Shown: positions 1 through 6,859 of the stretch, piece after piece
Position numbering within the stretch: position 1 is the first letter of the stretch
How the letters are laid out: every line of letters starts with the position of its first letter
From: Clostridiales bacterium UBA1316
Lineage (GTDB): Bacteria > Bacillota > Clostridia > Oscillospirales > Oscillospiraceae
Direction of reading: 5' to 3'
NCBI GenBank assembly: GCA_002307055.1
Contig: DBTM01000008.1
Coordinates: 27,604-48,607 of the forward strand
Length of the DNA: 21,004 bases
Position numbers and translations under genes: made by a program
Notes under the pieces: generated by a model
What the model saw: the letters and a program-made list of their open reading frames with translations, nothing else
The model's database searches: none
Told to the model about the DNA's origin: nothing

Positions 1-437
1 TGCCGGAGGTGTCGCTGGTGGCGATACTGGACGCCGATAAAGAGGGATTTTTGCGCAGCGAGACCGCGCTCGTCCAGACAACAGGGCGCGCGGCCCGCAA
101 CGCCGAAGGTACCGTCATCATGTACGCCAATACGGTGACACGGTCCATGCGCGCGGCTATTGATGAGACAGAGCGCCGCCGTGCCAAGCAGAACGCGTTT
201 AACGAAGCCCACGGTATCATCCCGCACACGATTATTAAGAGTGTCCGTGACCTTCTTGAGATATCAAAGGATGAGGATATCACCGCCAAACGAGACGGTA
301 ACGTCAAAATGACGCGGCATGAGCTTGACGAAGCCGTGGCGAAGCTTGAAAAAGAAATGCAGAATGCCGCTAAAATGCTGGAATTCGAATATGCCGCCGT
401 CCTGCGTGACAAAATTATCAAGCTCCGCGGCCAATAA
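1..437 (+). CDS. uvrB: UvrABC excinuclease subunit B, C-terminal part (5' end outside window)
   Basis: This is the last ~145 codons of UvrB, the helicase-like damage-verifying subunit of nucleotide excision repair, which hands damaged DNA to UvrC. The frame is open from the window edge (first complete codon at 3), so the GTG at 9 is an internal valine, not the start. The sequence shows the helicase motif V/VI region typical of UvrB (PEVSLVAILDADKEGFLRSE, then QTTGRAARN). The UvrB-specific linker (RRRAKQNAFNEAHGIIPHTI) follows, and the protein ends in a UVR domain (ELDEAVAKLEKEM...LEFEYAAVLRDKI), which contacts UvrC. The stop is TAA at 435-437, followed within 7 bases by a strong hairpin. Identification is very secure; only the missing N-terminus cannot be assessed. 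Confidence 0.97.
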   Translation, partial: PEVSLVAILDADKEGFLRSETALVQTTGRAARNAEGTVIMYANTVTRSMRAAIDETERRRAKQNAFNEAHGIIPHTIIKSVRDLLEISKDEDITAKRDGNVKMTRHELDEAVAKLEKEMQNAAKMLEFEYAAVLRDKIIKLRGQ

Positions 438-443
438 TGCGGA

Positions 444-481
444 TTCGAAAAGCCCCCGACTTATGTCGGGGGCTTTTCGAA
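444..481 (+). terminator. Rho-independent-type terminator hairpin after uvrB
   Basis: A perfect 17-bp inverted repeat (444-460 with 465-481) encloses a TTAT loop. The core is GCCCCCGAC/GTCGGGGGC, with an AAAA run on the left arm and a TTTT run on the right arm. It begins 7 bases after the uvrB stop. The symmetric A and T runs mean it could end transcripts from both directions, which suits its place between uvrB and the convergent minus-strand operon ending at 688. Confidence 0.85.
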
Positions 482-539
482 AAGAGAGGGGATATTCGGG
501 GTAAAAAAGCGGTTCATTACAGCCTAGGAGGAGGGTACG

Positions 540-611
540 ATGAGTATTAGGAAAAAGTACTTAGTTTCAGATACCACAGGGCTGGCAATAACCGTTCCAT
601 TATTATCATGA
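540..611 (+). CDS. Possible small protein or leader peptide, 23 aa
   Basis: An ATG at 540 opens a 23-residue frame (MSIRKKYLVSDTTGLAITVP, then LLS) ending at TGA 609-611. It is preceded by AGGAGGAGGG (526-535), close to a perfect Shine-Dalgarno sequence with 8 bases between the AGGAGG core and the ATG. The peptide has a short basic N-terminus (RKK) followed by a weakly hydrophobic tail; it is too short and polar to be a confident membrane helix. I do not recognise it. No clear promoter was seen between the uvrB terminator and this ORF. It could be a real small protein, a broken remnant of a longer gene, or chance. The rest of 482-687 shows nothing else I can support. Confidence 0.35.
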   Translation: MSIRKKYLVSDTTGLAITVPLLS

Positions 612-687
612 TAACCCACAAATAAATCCTATATGTGAATAGAATTTAAATAATTTGTGAACGACATAAACAATGAATTCGATCGGT

Positions 688-2127
688 TCAATGCCCTGCC
701 AAAGTCAGCGTAAAGGTAAATTTCGTTATACCGCCGCTGCTGGTCACATTGATGTCCTCGTTGTGGTTGTCCAGTATCGTCTTTACGATATATAAGCCCA
801 GCCCGACACCTTCGCGGTTTTCACTTCGCGAGTGGTCGGCTTTATGGAATCTGTCGAAGATGAACGGTATTTCATTGGGAGGTATCGCTTCACCCTCGTT
901 TTCGACAGAAACGAACGCTTTGTGCCCCTGCTTCCAGAGTGACAGCCGCACCCACGAACCGCTGTGGGCGAATTTTATGGCGTTGTCGATCAGGTTATAA
1001 ACCACCTGCGTAATTGAATCCTTGTCACCGCGTGTCATAATGGCTTCTTCCGGCAGTTCTGTACCGACATCAAGGGTTTTGGCGTCGATTTTTCCTCCCA
1101 GACTCAGCAGGGACAGGCGAATGACCTCGGAGATGTCGAAGCTCTTACACAGGAGCGTCTCCGTTGAAGTTGATTGGATACGCGACATATCCAGCATATT
1201 TCGGACCAGCCTCGATAACCGCTTCGTCTCAGATGATATGATTTCAAGATACTTCTGCTCGGTCTCATGCGGGATAGTGCCGTCGAGTATACCGTCTGAA
1301 AATCCGGAGATGACGGTCATCGGGGTTTTTAACTCGTGTGACACATTCGCGATAAACTCGCGCCGGTTGTTCTCCGAACTCTCGATAGAAGCAGCCATTG
1401 TATTGAAGGCGTCTGTCAGCTGGCCGATCTCATCAATCCGCCCTGTATTCTCAACCCGGATGTTGTACTCTCCTCTGGCGAACCGCCGGGCAGCCAGCGC
1501 CATCTCGTTAATTGGTTCAGCCTGTTTTTTCGTCGTGATATACGAAATGACAAAGGTGAGAGCTAAAACGATAGCGGATAAAAGCAGAAAAATACCGGCA
1601 AACTGGCGCCAGATTTGAACCATCGAATTAGAGTCACTCGACAGAAACAGATATCCGATGTTGTAACTGCCGACACCCGTTATCAGCGGGACACTCATGA
1701 CATATCGGATTTCTTTGTAAACGCCGCCGAGATCCGTGTCTTTGCCGTAATAATAACTGGTCTTTGTTTTTGAAAGGATATCCGAAGGAACGGTCTTGCC
1801 AAGCTGCTTGTTTGCGTCCAGCTCGTCGGAGCAGGTGACTATCGTGCCGCTTCTGTCGGTAATCAGGATGTCAAAACCGCTCATACTTGAGAAAGCTGTG
1901 AGCGTCTTTTTCAACGCGTCATTATCGAATTTAAATTGATAGCTTGTCATGGAGATATACCGGACATACGATACGACATCGTCAGCGGTTGATGACATGG
2001 CTTTTTGCTTTTCGCTTATAACGAGCACATAGCTCGCGTAAAAGAACATGCCGCCGAGTATCAGAAAGCTCAGAAGAACAATGCTGGCTGTCGTAAAGAA
2101 GTTTCTGATATAGATACTTTTTCTCAT
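688..2127 (-). CDS. Two-component sensor histidine kinase (HAMP, HisKA, HATPase_c)
   Basis: A 479-residue membrane sensor kinase, paired with the response regulator just upstream (4-bp ATGA overlap, so probably translationally coupled). The N-terminal helix spans about residues 12-34. An extracytoplasmic sensing region of ~135 residues follows, then a second helix (about 175-196) and a HAMP linker (about 197-250). The HisKA dimerisation helix carries the phospho-acceptor His264 (FIANVSHELKTPM). The ATP-binding domain shows an N-box (NLIDNAIKF, 378-386), an F-box (IFDRFHKAD) and a G2 box (GVGLGLYIVK, 440-449). The G1 box reads NEGEAI instead of the usual DxGxGI, a change also found in VanS-like kinases, so it need not mean loss of activity. 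The signal is unknown: the sensor region matches no domain I recognise. Confidence 0.93.
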   Translation of the reverse strand: MRKSIYIRNFFTTASIVLLSFLILGGMFFYASYVLVISEKQKAMSSTADDVVSYVRYISMTSYQFKFDNDALKKTLTAFSSMSGFDILITDRSGTIVTCSDELDANKQLGKTVPSDILSKTKTSYYYGKDTDLGGVYKEIRYVMSVPLITGVGSYNIGYLFLSSDSNSMVQIWRQFAGIFLLLSAIVLALTFVISYITTKKQAEPINEMALAARRFARGEYNIRVENTGRIDEIGQLTDAFNTMAASIESSENNRREFIANVSHELKTPMTVISGFSDGILDGTIPHETEQKYLEIISSETKRLSRLVRNMLDMSRIQSTSTETLLCKSFDISEVIRLSLLSLGGKIDAKTLDVGTELPEEAIMTRGDKDSITQVVYNLIDNAIKFAHSGSWVRLSLWKQGHKAFVSVENEGEAIPPNEIPFIFDRFHKADHSRSENREGVGLGLYIVKTILDNHNEDINVTSSGGITKFTFTLTLAGH

Positions 2128-2813
2128 GTCGCGTACAACTCGAATTTATAGCCGACGCCCCAAACTGTCTTCAGCGTCCATTTTTCGCTCACGTTTTCAA
2201 GTTTCTCTCGCAGCCGTTTGATGTGAACATCGACAGTGCGGGAGTCGCCGAAGTAATCAAAGCCCCAAACCTCGTCAAGCAGCTGGTTGCGCGTGTAGAC
2301 CCTGTTGGGTGTCAGGGCGAGGTGATAAAGCAGCTCCATTTCCTTCGGCGGCGCATCAACCTTCTTCCCGTCGACAATCAGCTCGAAAGAATCCATATTG
2401 ATGATCAGCTTATCGAAAATGAGCTTTTTCGACTCCTTCCCGTCATCCGCTTCAGATCGCCGCAAAACGGCATGAACGCGAGCGAGAAGCTCTTTGGCTT
2501 CAAAAGGCTTGGTTATATAATCGTCCGCGCCCATTTCAAGACCTTGAACCTTGTCAAATGTTTCTTGCTTGGCCGTCAGCATAATAATGGGGACCTTTGA
2601 TACGCTTCGAATTTCACGGCACACGCTCCAGCCGTCGAGCACAGGTAGCATGATATCCAGAAGCACAAGGTCAGGATTCAGGCGTTCAAATTCCGACACG
2701 CCTTTTCCACCGTTATCGGCTATATGTACCTCAAGACCGTCTTTTTCAAGATAGAGCCTGAGCAGCTCAGCTATATTGATGTCGTCCTCGATAACCAGCG
2801 CTTTTTTTGGCAC
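2124..2813 (-). CDS. OmpR/PhoB-family response regulator
   Basis: A 229-residue transcription regulator, partner of the downstream histidine kinase. The receiver domain (about 3-115) has the acidic pocket (E9, D10, D11), phospho-acceptor Asp53 (LVLLDIMLP), Thr80 and Lys102 (YITKPF). The C-terminal winged helix (about 130-225) has the OmpR-type recognition region (RTVDVHIKRLREKLE) and the final beta wing (VWGVGYKFE). The start is a GTG at 2813, preceded on the minus strand by AAGGGGGT about 10 bases upstream. It lies 50 bp downstream of the gtrA-like gene on the same strand, so it may be part of the same transcript. I saw no convincing promoter in that gap. Targets are unknown. Confidence 0.94.
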   Translation of the reverse strand: MPKKALVIEDDINIAELLRLYLEKDGLEVHIADNGGKGVSEFERLNPDLVLLDIMLPVLDGWSVCREIRSVSKVPIIMLTAKQETFDKVQGLEMGADDYITKPFEAKELLARVHAVLRRSEADDGKESKKLIFDKLIINMDSFELIVDGKKVDAPPKEMELLYHLALTPNRVYTRNQLLDEVWGFDYFGDSRTVDVHIKRLREKLENVSEKWTLKTVWGVGYKFELYAT

Positions 2814-2863
2814 TTGAATACCCCCTTAATATGAGTGCGCGTTTATAATGCCGCATAATGAGT

Positions 2864-3319
2864 TTATATCTGTGCATCTGGTTGCTTTTTAAAAACAATA
2901 AATTTGCTGATAAGGTAATTGCCCGTGATCACGAGGATTTGAGTTTCAATTTTACCGACAAGACTGTCCTGCCCGAGAATACTGACAAAAAGCAGCACAC
3001 CGCCGACCTCGACAGCCATCGTTATCAAACGGGAACCGACAAACTTAATAAACTCAAATACCAGATTGATCGATTTACTGCAGCGGTTGCGGAATACAAA
3101 CCGCTTATTTGTTATATAGGCGAATAAAATGGATACGGAGATTGACGTGATATTGCTGAGCGTCACCTCAACACGGAGTATTTTCGTCATCACGGCAAAT
3201 AAAGCGAAATTCACAAGTGTCGTGCAGCCGCCGATGATCAGATATCTTATGGATTCTCCGCGGGTGCTTTGCACAAATCCGATGACTTTCCGCAGTACTG
3301 TTCTCAATTTATTTATCAT
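2864..3319 (-). CDS. GtrA-like family membrane protein
   Basis: A 151-residue protein with four predicted membrane helices (about 25-47, 53-75, 93-116, 123-143), the usual size and topology of the GtrA/DPMS1 family. Family signatures are visible: RYLIIGGCTTLVNFALF in helix 1, NKRFVF after helix 2, and NYLISKFIVFK at the C-terminus. Members are associated with movement of lipid-linked sugars (undecaprenyl- or dolichyl-phosphate glucose) or teichoic-acid and cell-wall decoration; the substrate cannot be read from sequence. The ATG lies only 9 bp after the rqcP stop, so it is almost certainly co-transcribed with rqcP, although its own ribosome binding site is weak. It sits where yabP/yabQ lie in Bacillus. 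Confidence 0.88.
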   Translation of the reverse strand: MINKLRTVLRKVIGFVQSTRGESIRYLIIGGCTTLVNFALFAVMTKILRVEVTLSNITSISVSILFAYITNKRFVFRNRCSKSINLVFEFIKFVGSRLITMAVEVGGVLLFVSILGQDSLVGKIETQILVITGNYLISKFIVFKKQPDAQI

Positions 3320-3328
3320 TTTATCCGC

Positions 3329-3571
3329 TTAAACGATCTCGCGGTACATGGCGTTGGCGTCAGCTTTTTGCGCGTATTCGTTGATGGCTGTGATTTCGAC
3401 CTTGAGCGTGCGCTGACCGAAACGAAGCTCGAGTATGTCGCCGAGCTTGACCTCGTACGACGCTTTAGCCGGCCGCCCGTTTACAGTGACACGCGCGTTA
3501 TCACACGCCTCGTTGGCCACCGTACGGCGCTTAATAAGCCTTGATATTTTAAGATATTTGTCAAGCCTCAT
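3329..3571 (-). CDS. rqcP: RqcP (YabO)-type S4-domain RNA-binding protein
   Basis: An 80-residue single S4-domain protein, full length for the RqcP/YabO family. In Bacillus RqcP binds stalled 50S subunits and works with RqcH in C-terminal alanine tailing during ribosome quality control. The S4 fold is clear from residue 1 (MRLDKYLKISRLIKRRT), with the conserved Arg2 and Arg16. A central VNGRPAKASYEVKLGD and LELRFGQRTLKVEI follow, and the end ANAMYREIV resembles Bacillus RqcP. The ATG is preceded by GGAGGG on the minus strand. A MazG gene upstream in the same direction matches the Bacillus yabN-yabO order, here with hup between them. HslR-like S4 proteins are the main alternative, but length and context favour RqcP. 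Confidence 0.9.
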   Translation of the reverse strand: MRLDKYLKISRLIKRRTVANEACDNARVTVNGRPAKASYEVKLGDILELRFGQRTLKVEITAINEYAQKADANAMYREIV

Positions 3572-3597
3572 AATGCCCTCCGATTAATTAACGCTCA

Positions 3598-3667
3598 GCC
3601 TCAACGTCATGCCTCAACGTCGTGCCGTTATTTTTATTTTCGTGCCGAGAATAAAAATAACGGCACG
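3598..3667. repeat. Small tandem repeat plus long AT-rich hairpin in the hup-rqcP spacer
   Basis: Two adjacent 13-bp copies of GCCTCAACGTC(A/G)T (3598-3610, 3611-3623) overlap the start of a large inverted repeat. The arms 3621-3637 and 3651-3667 are perfectly complementary over 17 bp (CGTGCCG followed by an AT-only run), and pairing continues inward with T-A, T-G and T-A to a 7-base loop, CGTGCCG. The loop repeats the heptamer at the arm ends. There is no U-run after the hairpin on the minus strand, so it is not a standard terminator. Confidence 0.7.
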
Positions 3668-3749
3668 AAAATATCCGCGCCGTTATTATAACACAGTGGT
3701 GAGTATATTGCACCGAAAACCATTTATACCAAGTATAGCAGAAAATATC

Positions 3750-4025
3750 TTACTTTGCGACAGCGTCCTTAAGAGCTTTACCGGCTTTAAACTGAGGTGT
3801 TCTGGACGCAGGGATTTTAATGGCTTCCTTTGTTTTAGGGTTGCGTCCGGTGCGGGCGGCGCGCTCCTTGACGTCAAAGATGCCAAAACCGACGAGTTGA
3901 ACTTTCTCTCCATCCTTAAGTGAATCCGTAATTGCGTCAATCGCGGCTGCGAGCGCCTTTTCGCTGTCCTTTTTTGAAAGTCCGGAGTTTACAGCGATTT
4001 TGCTTATAAGATCTGCTTTATTCAT
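3750..4025 (-). CDS. hup: HU-family DNA-binding protein
   Basis: A 91-residue HU homologue, the full usual length. HU dimers bend and compact DNA without strong sequence preference. The N-terminal helices (MNKADLISKIAVNSGLSKKD...ALAAAIDAITDSL) form the dimer core. The family signature GFGIFDVKERAARTGRNPKT lies at about 47-66, and the DNA-binding arm with IPASRTPQFKAGKALKDAV completes it. The ATG has a strong site on the minus strand (AGGAGGACGGTACG before the start). It sits between mazG (56 bp upstream) and rqcP (178 bp downstream). Confidence 0.97.
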   Translation of the reverse strand: MNKADLISKIAVNSGLSKKDSEKALAAAIDAITDSLKDGEKVQLVGFGIFDVKERAARTGRNPKTKEAIKIPASRTPQFKAGKALKDAVAK

Positions 4026-4081
4026 TCGTACCGTCCTCCTAAAATTATATGCTTGTTTATTTTTTAAAGAAAAATACGATA

Positions 4082-4900
4082 TTATAAGTCGTATTTGTTC
4101 TCTAATTCGACTTTTGCGTTCTCGTAAAGCGCGTCAAGTTCCTTCAGTGGCATATCTTCAAGGTGTTTGCCCTGAGAAGCTGCTGCTTTCTCCAAATGCC
4201 TGAATCTGGTGGTGAATTTGTCGCTGGCAGCATTGACGGCATCTTCCGGGTCAACATCCAGAAAACGGGCGACATTGACGGCGGAGAATATAAGGTCGCC
4301 AAGCTCCTCGGCAGCATTGGCTGTATGGAGGCCCGTTTTAACTGCGTCCCGCAGTTCGCCAAGCTCCTCGCAGAGTTTGTCCAAAGCCCCGCTGATATCC
4401 GGCCAGTCGAAGCCGACCTTCGCCGCCTTTTTTTGTATCTTTTCGGCGCGCCATAAACCCGGAAGGCTTTTTGCCACAGCGTCCAGCGCGTCGGCGACGG
4501 TCTCGTGCTTTTTTTCAATGCGCTTGATGATATCCCAGTTGCGAAGAACTTCATCGCTGCCGGATACGGTGACATCACCGAAGACGTGCGGGTGGCGCGA
4601 CAGGAGCTTTCGAACTGTCATGTCGGCAACGTCTTCCAAAACAAACCGTCCGGCATCAGCCTCTATATCAGAATGAAAAATAACCTGCATCAGCACATCG
4701 CCCAGCTCCTCACAGAGATGGGTAGAATTTCCTTCGTCAATCGCTTCGACAGCCTCGTACGCCTCTTCCAGAAAATTGCGGCGAATGCTCTCGTGCGTTT
4801 GTTCGGCGTCCCACGGACAGCCGCCCGGACCGCGAAGAATCGATACGAGTTTCTTTAAATCATTGACGTCGTAGCGGTCTTTGTTTTCAAAATTTACCAT
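4082..4900 (-). CDS. mazG: Nucleoside triphosphate pyrophosphohydrolase MazG
   Basis: A 272-residue MazG, which hydrolyses NTPs/dNTPs to monophosphate and pyrophosphate and so limits misincorporation of aberrant nucleotides. The length fits the E. coli-type two-domain enzyme and lacks the N-terminal SAM-methylase domain fused to MazG in Bacillus YabN. The first all-alpha domain begins LRGPGGCPWDAEQTHESIRR and carries the metal-binding motif E45-E46-x-x-E49 ... E65-x-x-D68 (LEEAYEAVEAID, CEELGD). The second, about 170-240, has CEELGELRDAV and AAEELGDLIFSAVNVARFL. ATG start with AGGGGAAAG just upstream. It lies 55 bp downstream of the flippase and upstream of hup, a conserved Firmicute arrangement. 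Confidence 0.95.
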   Translation of the reverse strand: MVNFENKDRYDVNDLKKLVSILRGPGGCPWDAEQTHESIRRNFLEEAYEAVEAIDEGNSTHLCEELGDVLMQVIFHSDIEADAGRFVLEDVADMTVRKLLSRHPHVFGDVTVSGSDEVLRNWDIIKRIEKKHETVADALDAVAKSLPGLWRAEKIQKKAAKVGFDWPDISGALDKLCEELGELRDAVKTGLHTANAAEELGDLIFSAVNVARFLDVDPEDAVNAASDKFTTRFRHLEKAAASQGKHLEDMPLKELDALYENAKVELENKYDL

Positions 4901-4955
4901 ACTTTCCCCTATTCCGCAAGCTATTTATAAACATTTTTCAAAAAAATCATTGAAT

Positions 4956-6620
4956 TTACTTGATTTTCAGGAAATTTGCAATTCTTTCACCCTTCGGAAC
5001 GAGCTTCATGTCCTCTCTGGTGACTGTTTTTGTGGCAATAATCAGAACACTGTAAACTAAAACGGCGGCGACAATGGCGCCGAGCAGATATAAGGTGAGC
5101 GCAATCCGGCCCGCGCCTACAGCGTGCGAACCGACTTTGAATGAAAGATTATAAATCGCCCAGGCTGTCACTCCCATCACGGCTGTACACAGCACCGGCT
5201 TTATAAAGACCTTTGCGAAATTCAGTTTCGTTTTCACCTTAAAGGCGATATACGAGAAGTTGAGCACTGTGATTATAAAATAGCAGGTGAGTGTGCCGAT
5301 AGGCGAACCGACAATGCTGATTTTGGGGTCGCTGACGAGAAACCAATCTAGAACGATTTGAATGATACCGCCGATCGGAAACGTTATCATGGGGATTTTT
5401 TCGTAGCCGTTCGCCTGTAAAATCCCTGTTGATATGATTTGCATACAGACGAAAAATGATGCGATACCGAAAATCATCAGAAGTGTCGGGCCTGTTTTGT
5501 TGCTGTTCGGATAGAGCACATTGAAAATCGGGTACGACAGAATGCACATTCCCGCGGCAGCCGGCATGGCAAAAAGGTTCGTGAGCTTCAGGGAGGATTC
5601 CATGACCTCTTTGGCTTCGCGATGGCGGTGATTGGCGATTGCCGCCGCTATAGCGGGGATAATGCTCACCGATAAAGGCACGATGAGAGAGGAGGGCAGA
5701 ATCAGGAGCGTCTGTGCTTTGGAGTACACGCCCGTCAGTATCTTCGCCGTCTGTTCAGAAAAACCCGCACCCGACTGGAGCCGGTATAAGACGAGCCTGT
5801 AGTCGATAAGCGTCATAATGCTGATAAAGGACGCACCAAGCGTAATTGGTATGCTTACCTTGAATATGCTGATGAGCGTCCTGAATTTGCTGCTTGGAAT
5901 GTCCTGTGCTGACGCCGCCATACCGGTATGCAGCCCATTGTCCCTGTCAATTTTCCGCTTATAAAAGATGAGAACGACTAACGCAATCCCGAGCCCGATG
6001 GTGACGCCGGAAATCGCACCTGAAGCGATAATCGGCGCGTCATAGCCCTGTTTGAGCAGCCACCAGGCGATGGCGAGCCCGAAGACCAGCTTGCATGTGA
6101 CCTCTATAATTTGTTTGACTGCCGTCGGGAGCATATTGCCGTGGCCTTGCCCGTAGCCCTCGTAAACGGAAACGACGCAGCAAAAAAACACGGCCGGAGA
6201 CAGTGTGCGGAGCCCCGCCGCGATATTATCACCCATGAGTACGGCTAATTCATCGGCGAATACAAACATTAAGGCTGCGATGACGGCGCCAAGAATTGCA
6301 AACGCGGGGAGAGCAACCGAAAAATAGCGCTTGACCTGACGCTGGCGCCCGGTGGCGGCTGCTGCCGATATCTGACGGGACAGCGCTACCGGTATACCGG
6401 AGGTGGAGACGGTCAGCAGCAGCGCATAAATCGAATATGTCAAGGCAAAGTTCGTTGTGCCGCGGTCTCCCAGAAGGTTATACAGCGGAATTTTAAAGAT
6501 AGCGCCAATAATTTTAGCTATAACAACAGTGGCGGCAAGAATAGCCGCCCCATGCAAATAGCTTTGTTTTTTTGACTCGGACAAATCAGACCACCCTTTT
6601 GGATACCTAAATAATATCAC
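4956..6620 (-). CDS. SpoVB/YabM-like polysaccharide (lipid-linked oligosaccharide) flippase
   Basis: A 554-residue polytopic membrane protein of the MOP flippase superfamily (polysaccharide biosynthesis/MurJ-like group), with many hydrophobic helices consistent with ~14 membrane spans. SpoVB/YabM/YtgP signatures include YLHGAAILAATVVIAKIIGAIFKIPLYN near the N-terminus, SGIPVALSRQISAAAATGR, and VYEGYGQGHGNMLPTAVKQIIE. Relatives flip lipid II or other lipid-linked glycans; the position just before mazG-hup-rqcP matches Bacillus yabM. The frame opens at a GTG (6620) without a good ribosome site. A TTG at 6582-6584 (residue 13) is preceded by AAAAGGGTGG six bases upstream and gives MSESKKQSYLHGAA, the usual family N-terminus, so the real start may be 6584. 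Confidence 0.92.
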   Translation of the reverse strand: MILFRYPKGWSDLSESKKQSYLHGAAILAATVVIAKIIGAIFKIPLYNLLGDRGTTNFALTYSIYALLLTVSTSGIPVALSRQISAAAATGRQRQVKRYFSVALPAFAILGAVIAALMFVFADELAVLMGDNIAAGLRTLSPAVFFCCVVSVYEGYGQGHGNMLPTAVKQIIEVTCKLVFGLAIAWWLLKQGYDAPIIASGAISGVTIGLGIALVVLIFYKRKIDRDNGLHTGMAASAQDIPSSKFRTLISIFKVSIPITLGASFISIMTLIDYRLVLYRLQSGAGFSEQTAKILTGVYSKAQTLLILPSSLIVPLSVSIIPAIAAAIANHRHREAKEVMESSLKLTNLFAMPAAAGMCILSYPIFNVLYPNSNKTGPTLLMIFGIASFFVCMQIISTGILQANGYEKIPMITFPIGGIIQIVLDWFLVSDPKISIVGSPIGTLTCYFIITVLNFSYIAFKVKTKLNFAKVFIKPVLCTAVMGVTAWAIYNLSFKVGSHAVGAGRIALTLYLLGAIVAAVLVYSVLIIATKTVTREDMKLVPKGERIANFLKIK

Positions 6621-6633
6621 TAAATTCAGTGTC

Positions 6634-6649
6634 AGTGATTATAATCACT
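6634..6649. promoter_or_regulatory. 16-bp perfect palindrome upstream of the flippase gene (candidate operator)
   Basis: AGTGATTATAATCACT is a perfect 16-bp palindrome. It lies 14 bp upstream of the GTG start and ~50 bp upstream of the likelier TTG start of the flippase gene. Its centre holds TATAAT readable on both strands, so it could combine a -10 element and an operator. No convincing -35 was found at the right spacing on the minus strand. Confidence 0.4.
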
Positions 6650-6734
6650 ATATTCGAGAGCGGCTCATTTTACACCCTGCCGCATGTAAAAAGCAAGGCA
6701 ATGCAGCCGTACGCATGAATAAATTAACACCAGT

Positions 6735-6794
6735 GTTGACATAATGCGTGTGGAAAACTATGTGGATAATGTGCAAAACCCGTGTGATGTCAAC
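6735..6794 (-). promoter_or_regulatory. Candidate promoter of the flippase-mazG-hup operon overlapping DnaA-box-like sites
   Basis: On the minus strand TTGACA (6793-6788), a 16-base spacer and CATTAT (6771-6766) make a plausible sigma-A promoter reading towards the flippase gene. Overlapping the -10 is TTATCCACA (6769-6761), a perfect DnaA box, and 12 bp further is TTTTCCACA (6757-6749), one mismatch from it. An 8-bp inverted repeat, GTTGACAT (6735-6742) and ATGTCAAC (6787-6794), brackets the pair, so the + strand also carries TTGACA (6736-6741). Regulation by DnaA is inferred from box sequences only. Confidence 0.45.
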
Positions 6795-6859
6795 GGATAT
6801 TTCCTGTGGGAAATAAAATTATTTCATTATGGAATATCCAAAGGACTGAATAATTAGCA

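Noticed and set aside
406..417. Inactivation of the histidine kinase through its changed G1 box (NEGEAI), using residue numbers 406-417 of the kinase
   Set aside because: The N-x-G form of this box is known in VanS-like kinases, and the N, F and G2 boxes are intact, so loss of function is not supported.
4044..4072. Possible promoter for hup (minus-strand TATAAT at 4049-4044)
   Set aside because: The TATAAT is perfect, but the -35 (TTTCTT) is poor, and the implied start would fall on the hup Shine-Dalgarno sequence, leaving no usable leader.
6761..6815. Chromosomal replication origin (oriC)
   Set aside because: Only one perfect DnaA box and one near match are present, with no dnaA/dnaN genes nearby and no box cluster of the size expected for a Firmicute origin. 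Kept only as a possible DnaA regulatory site.
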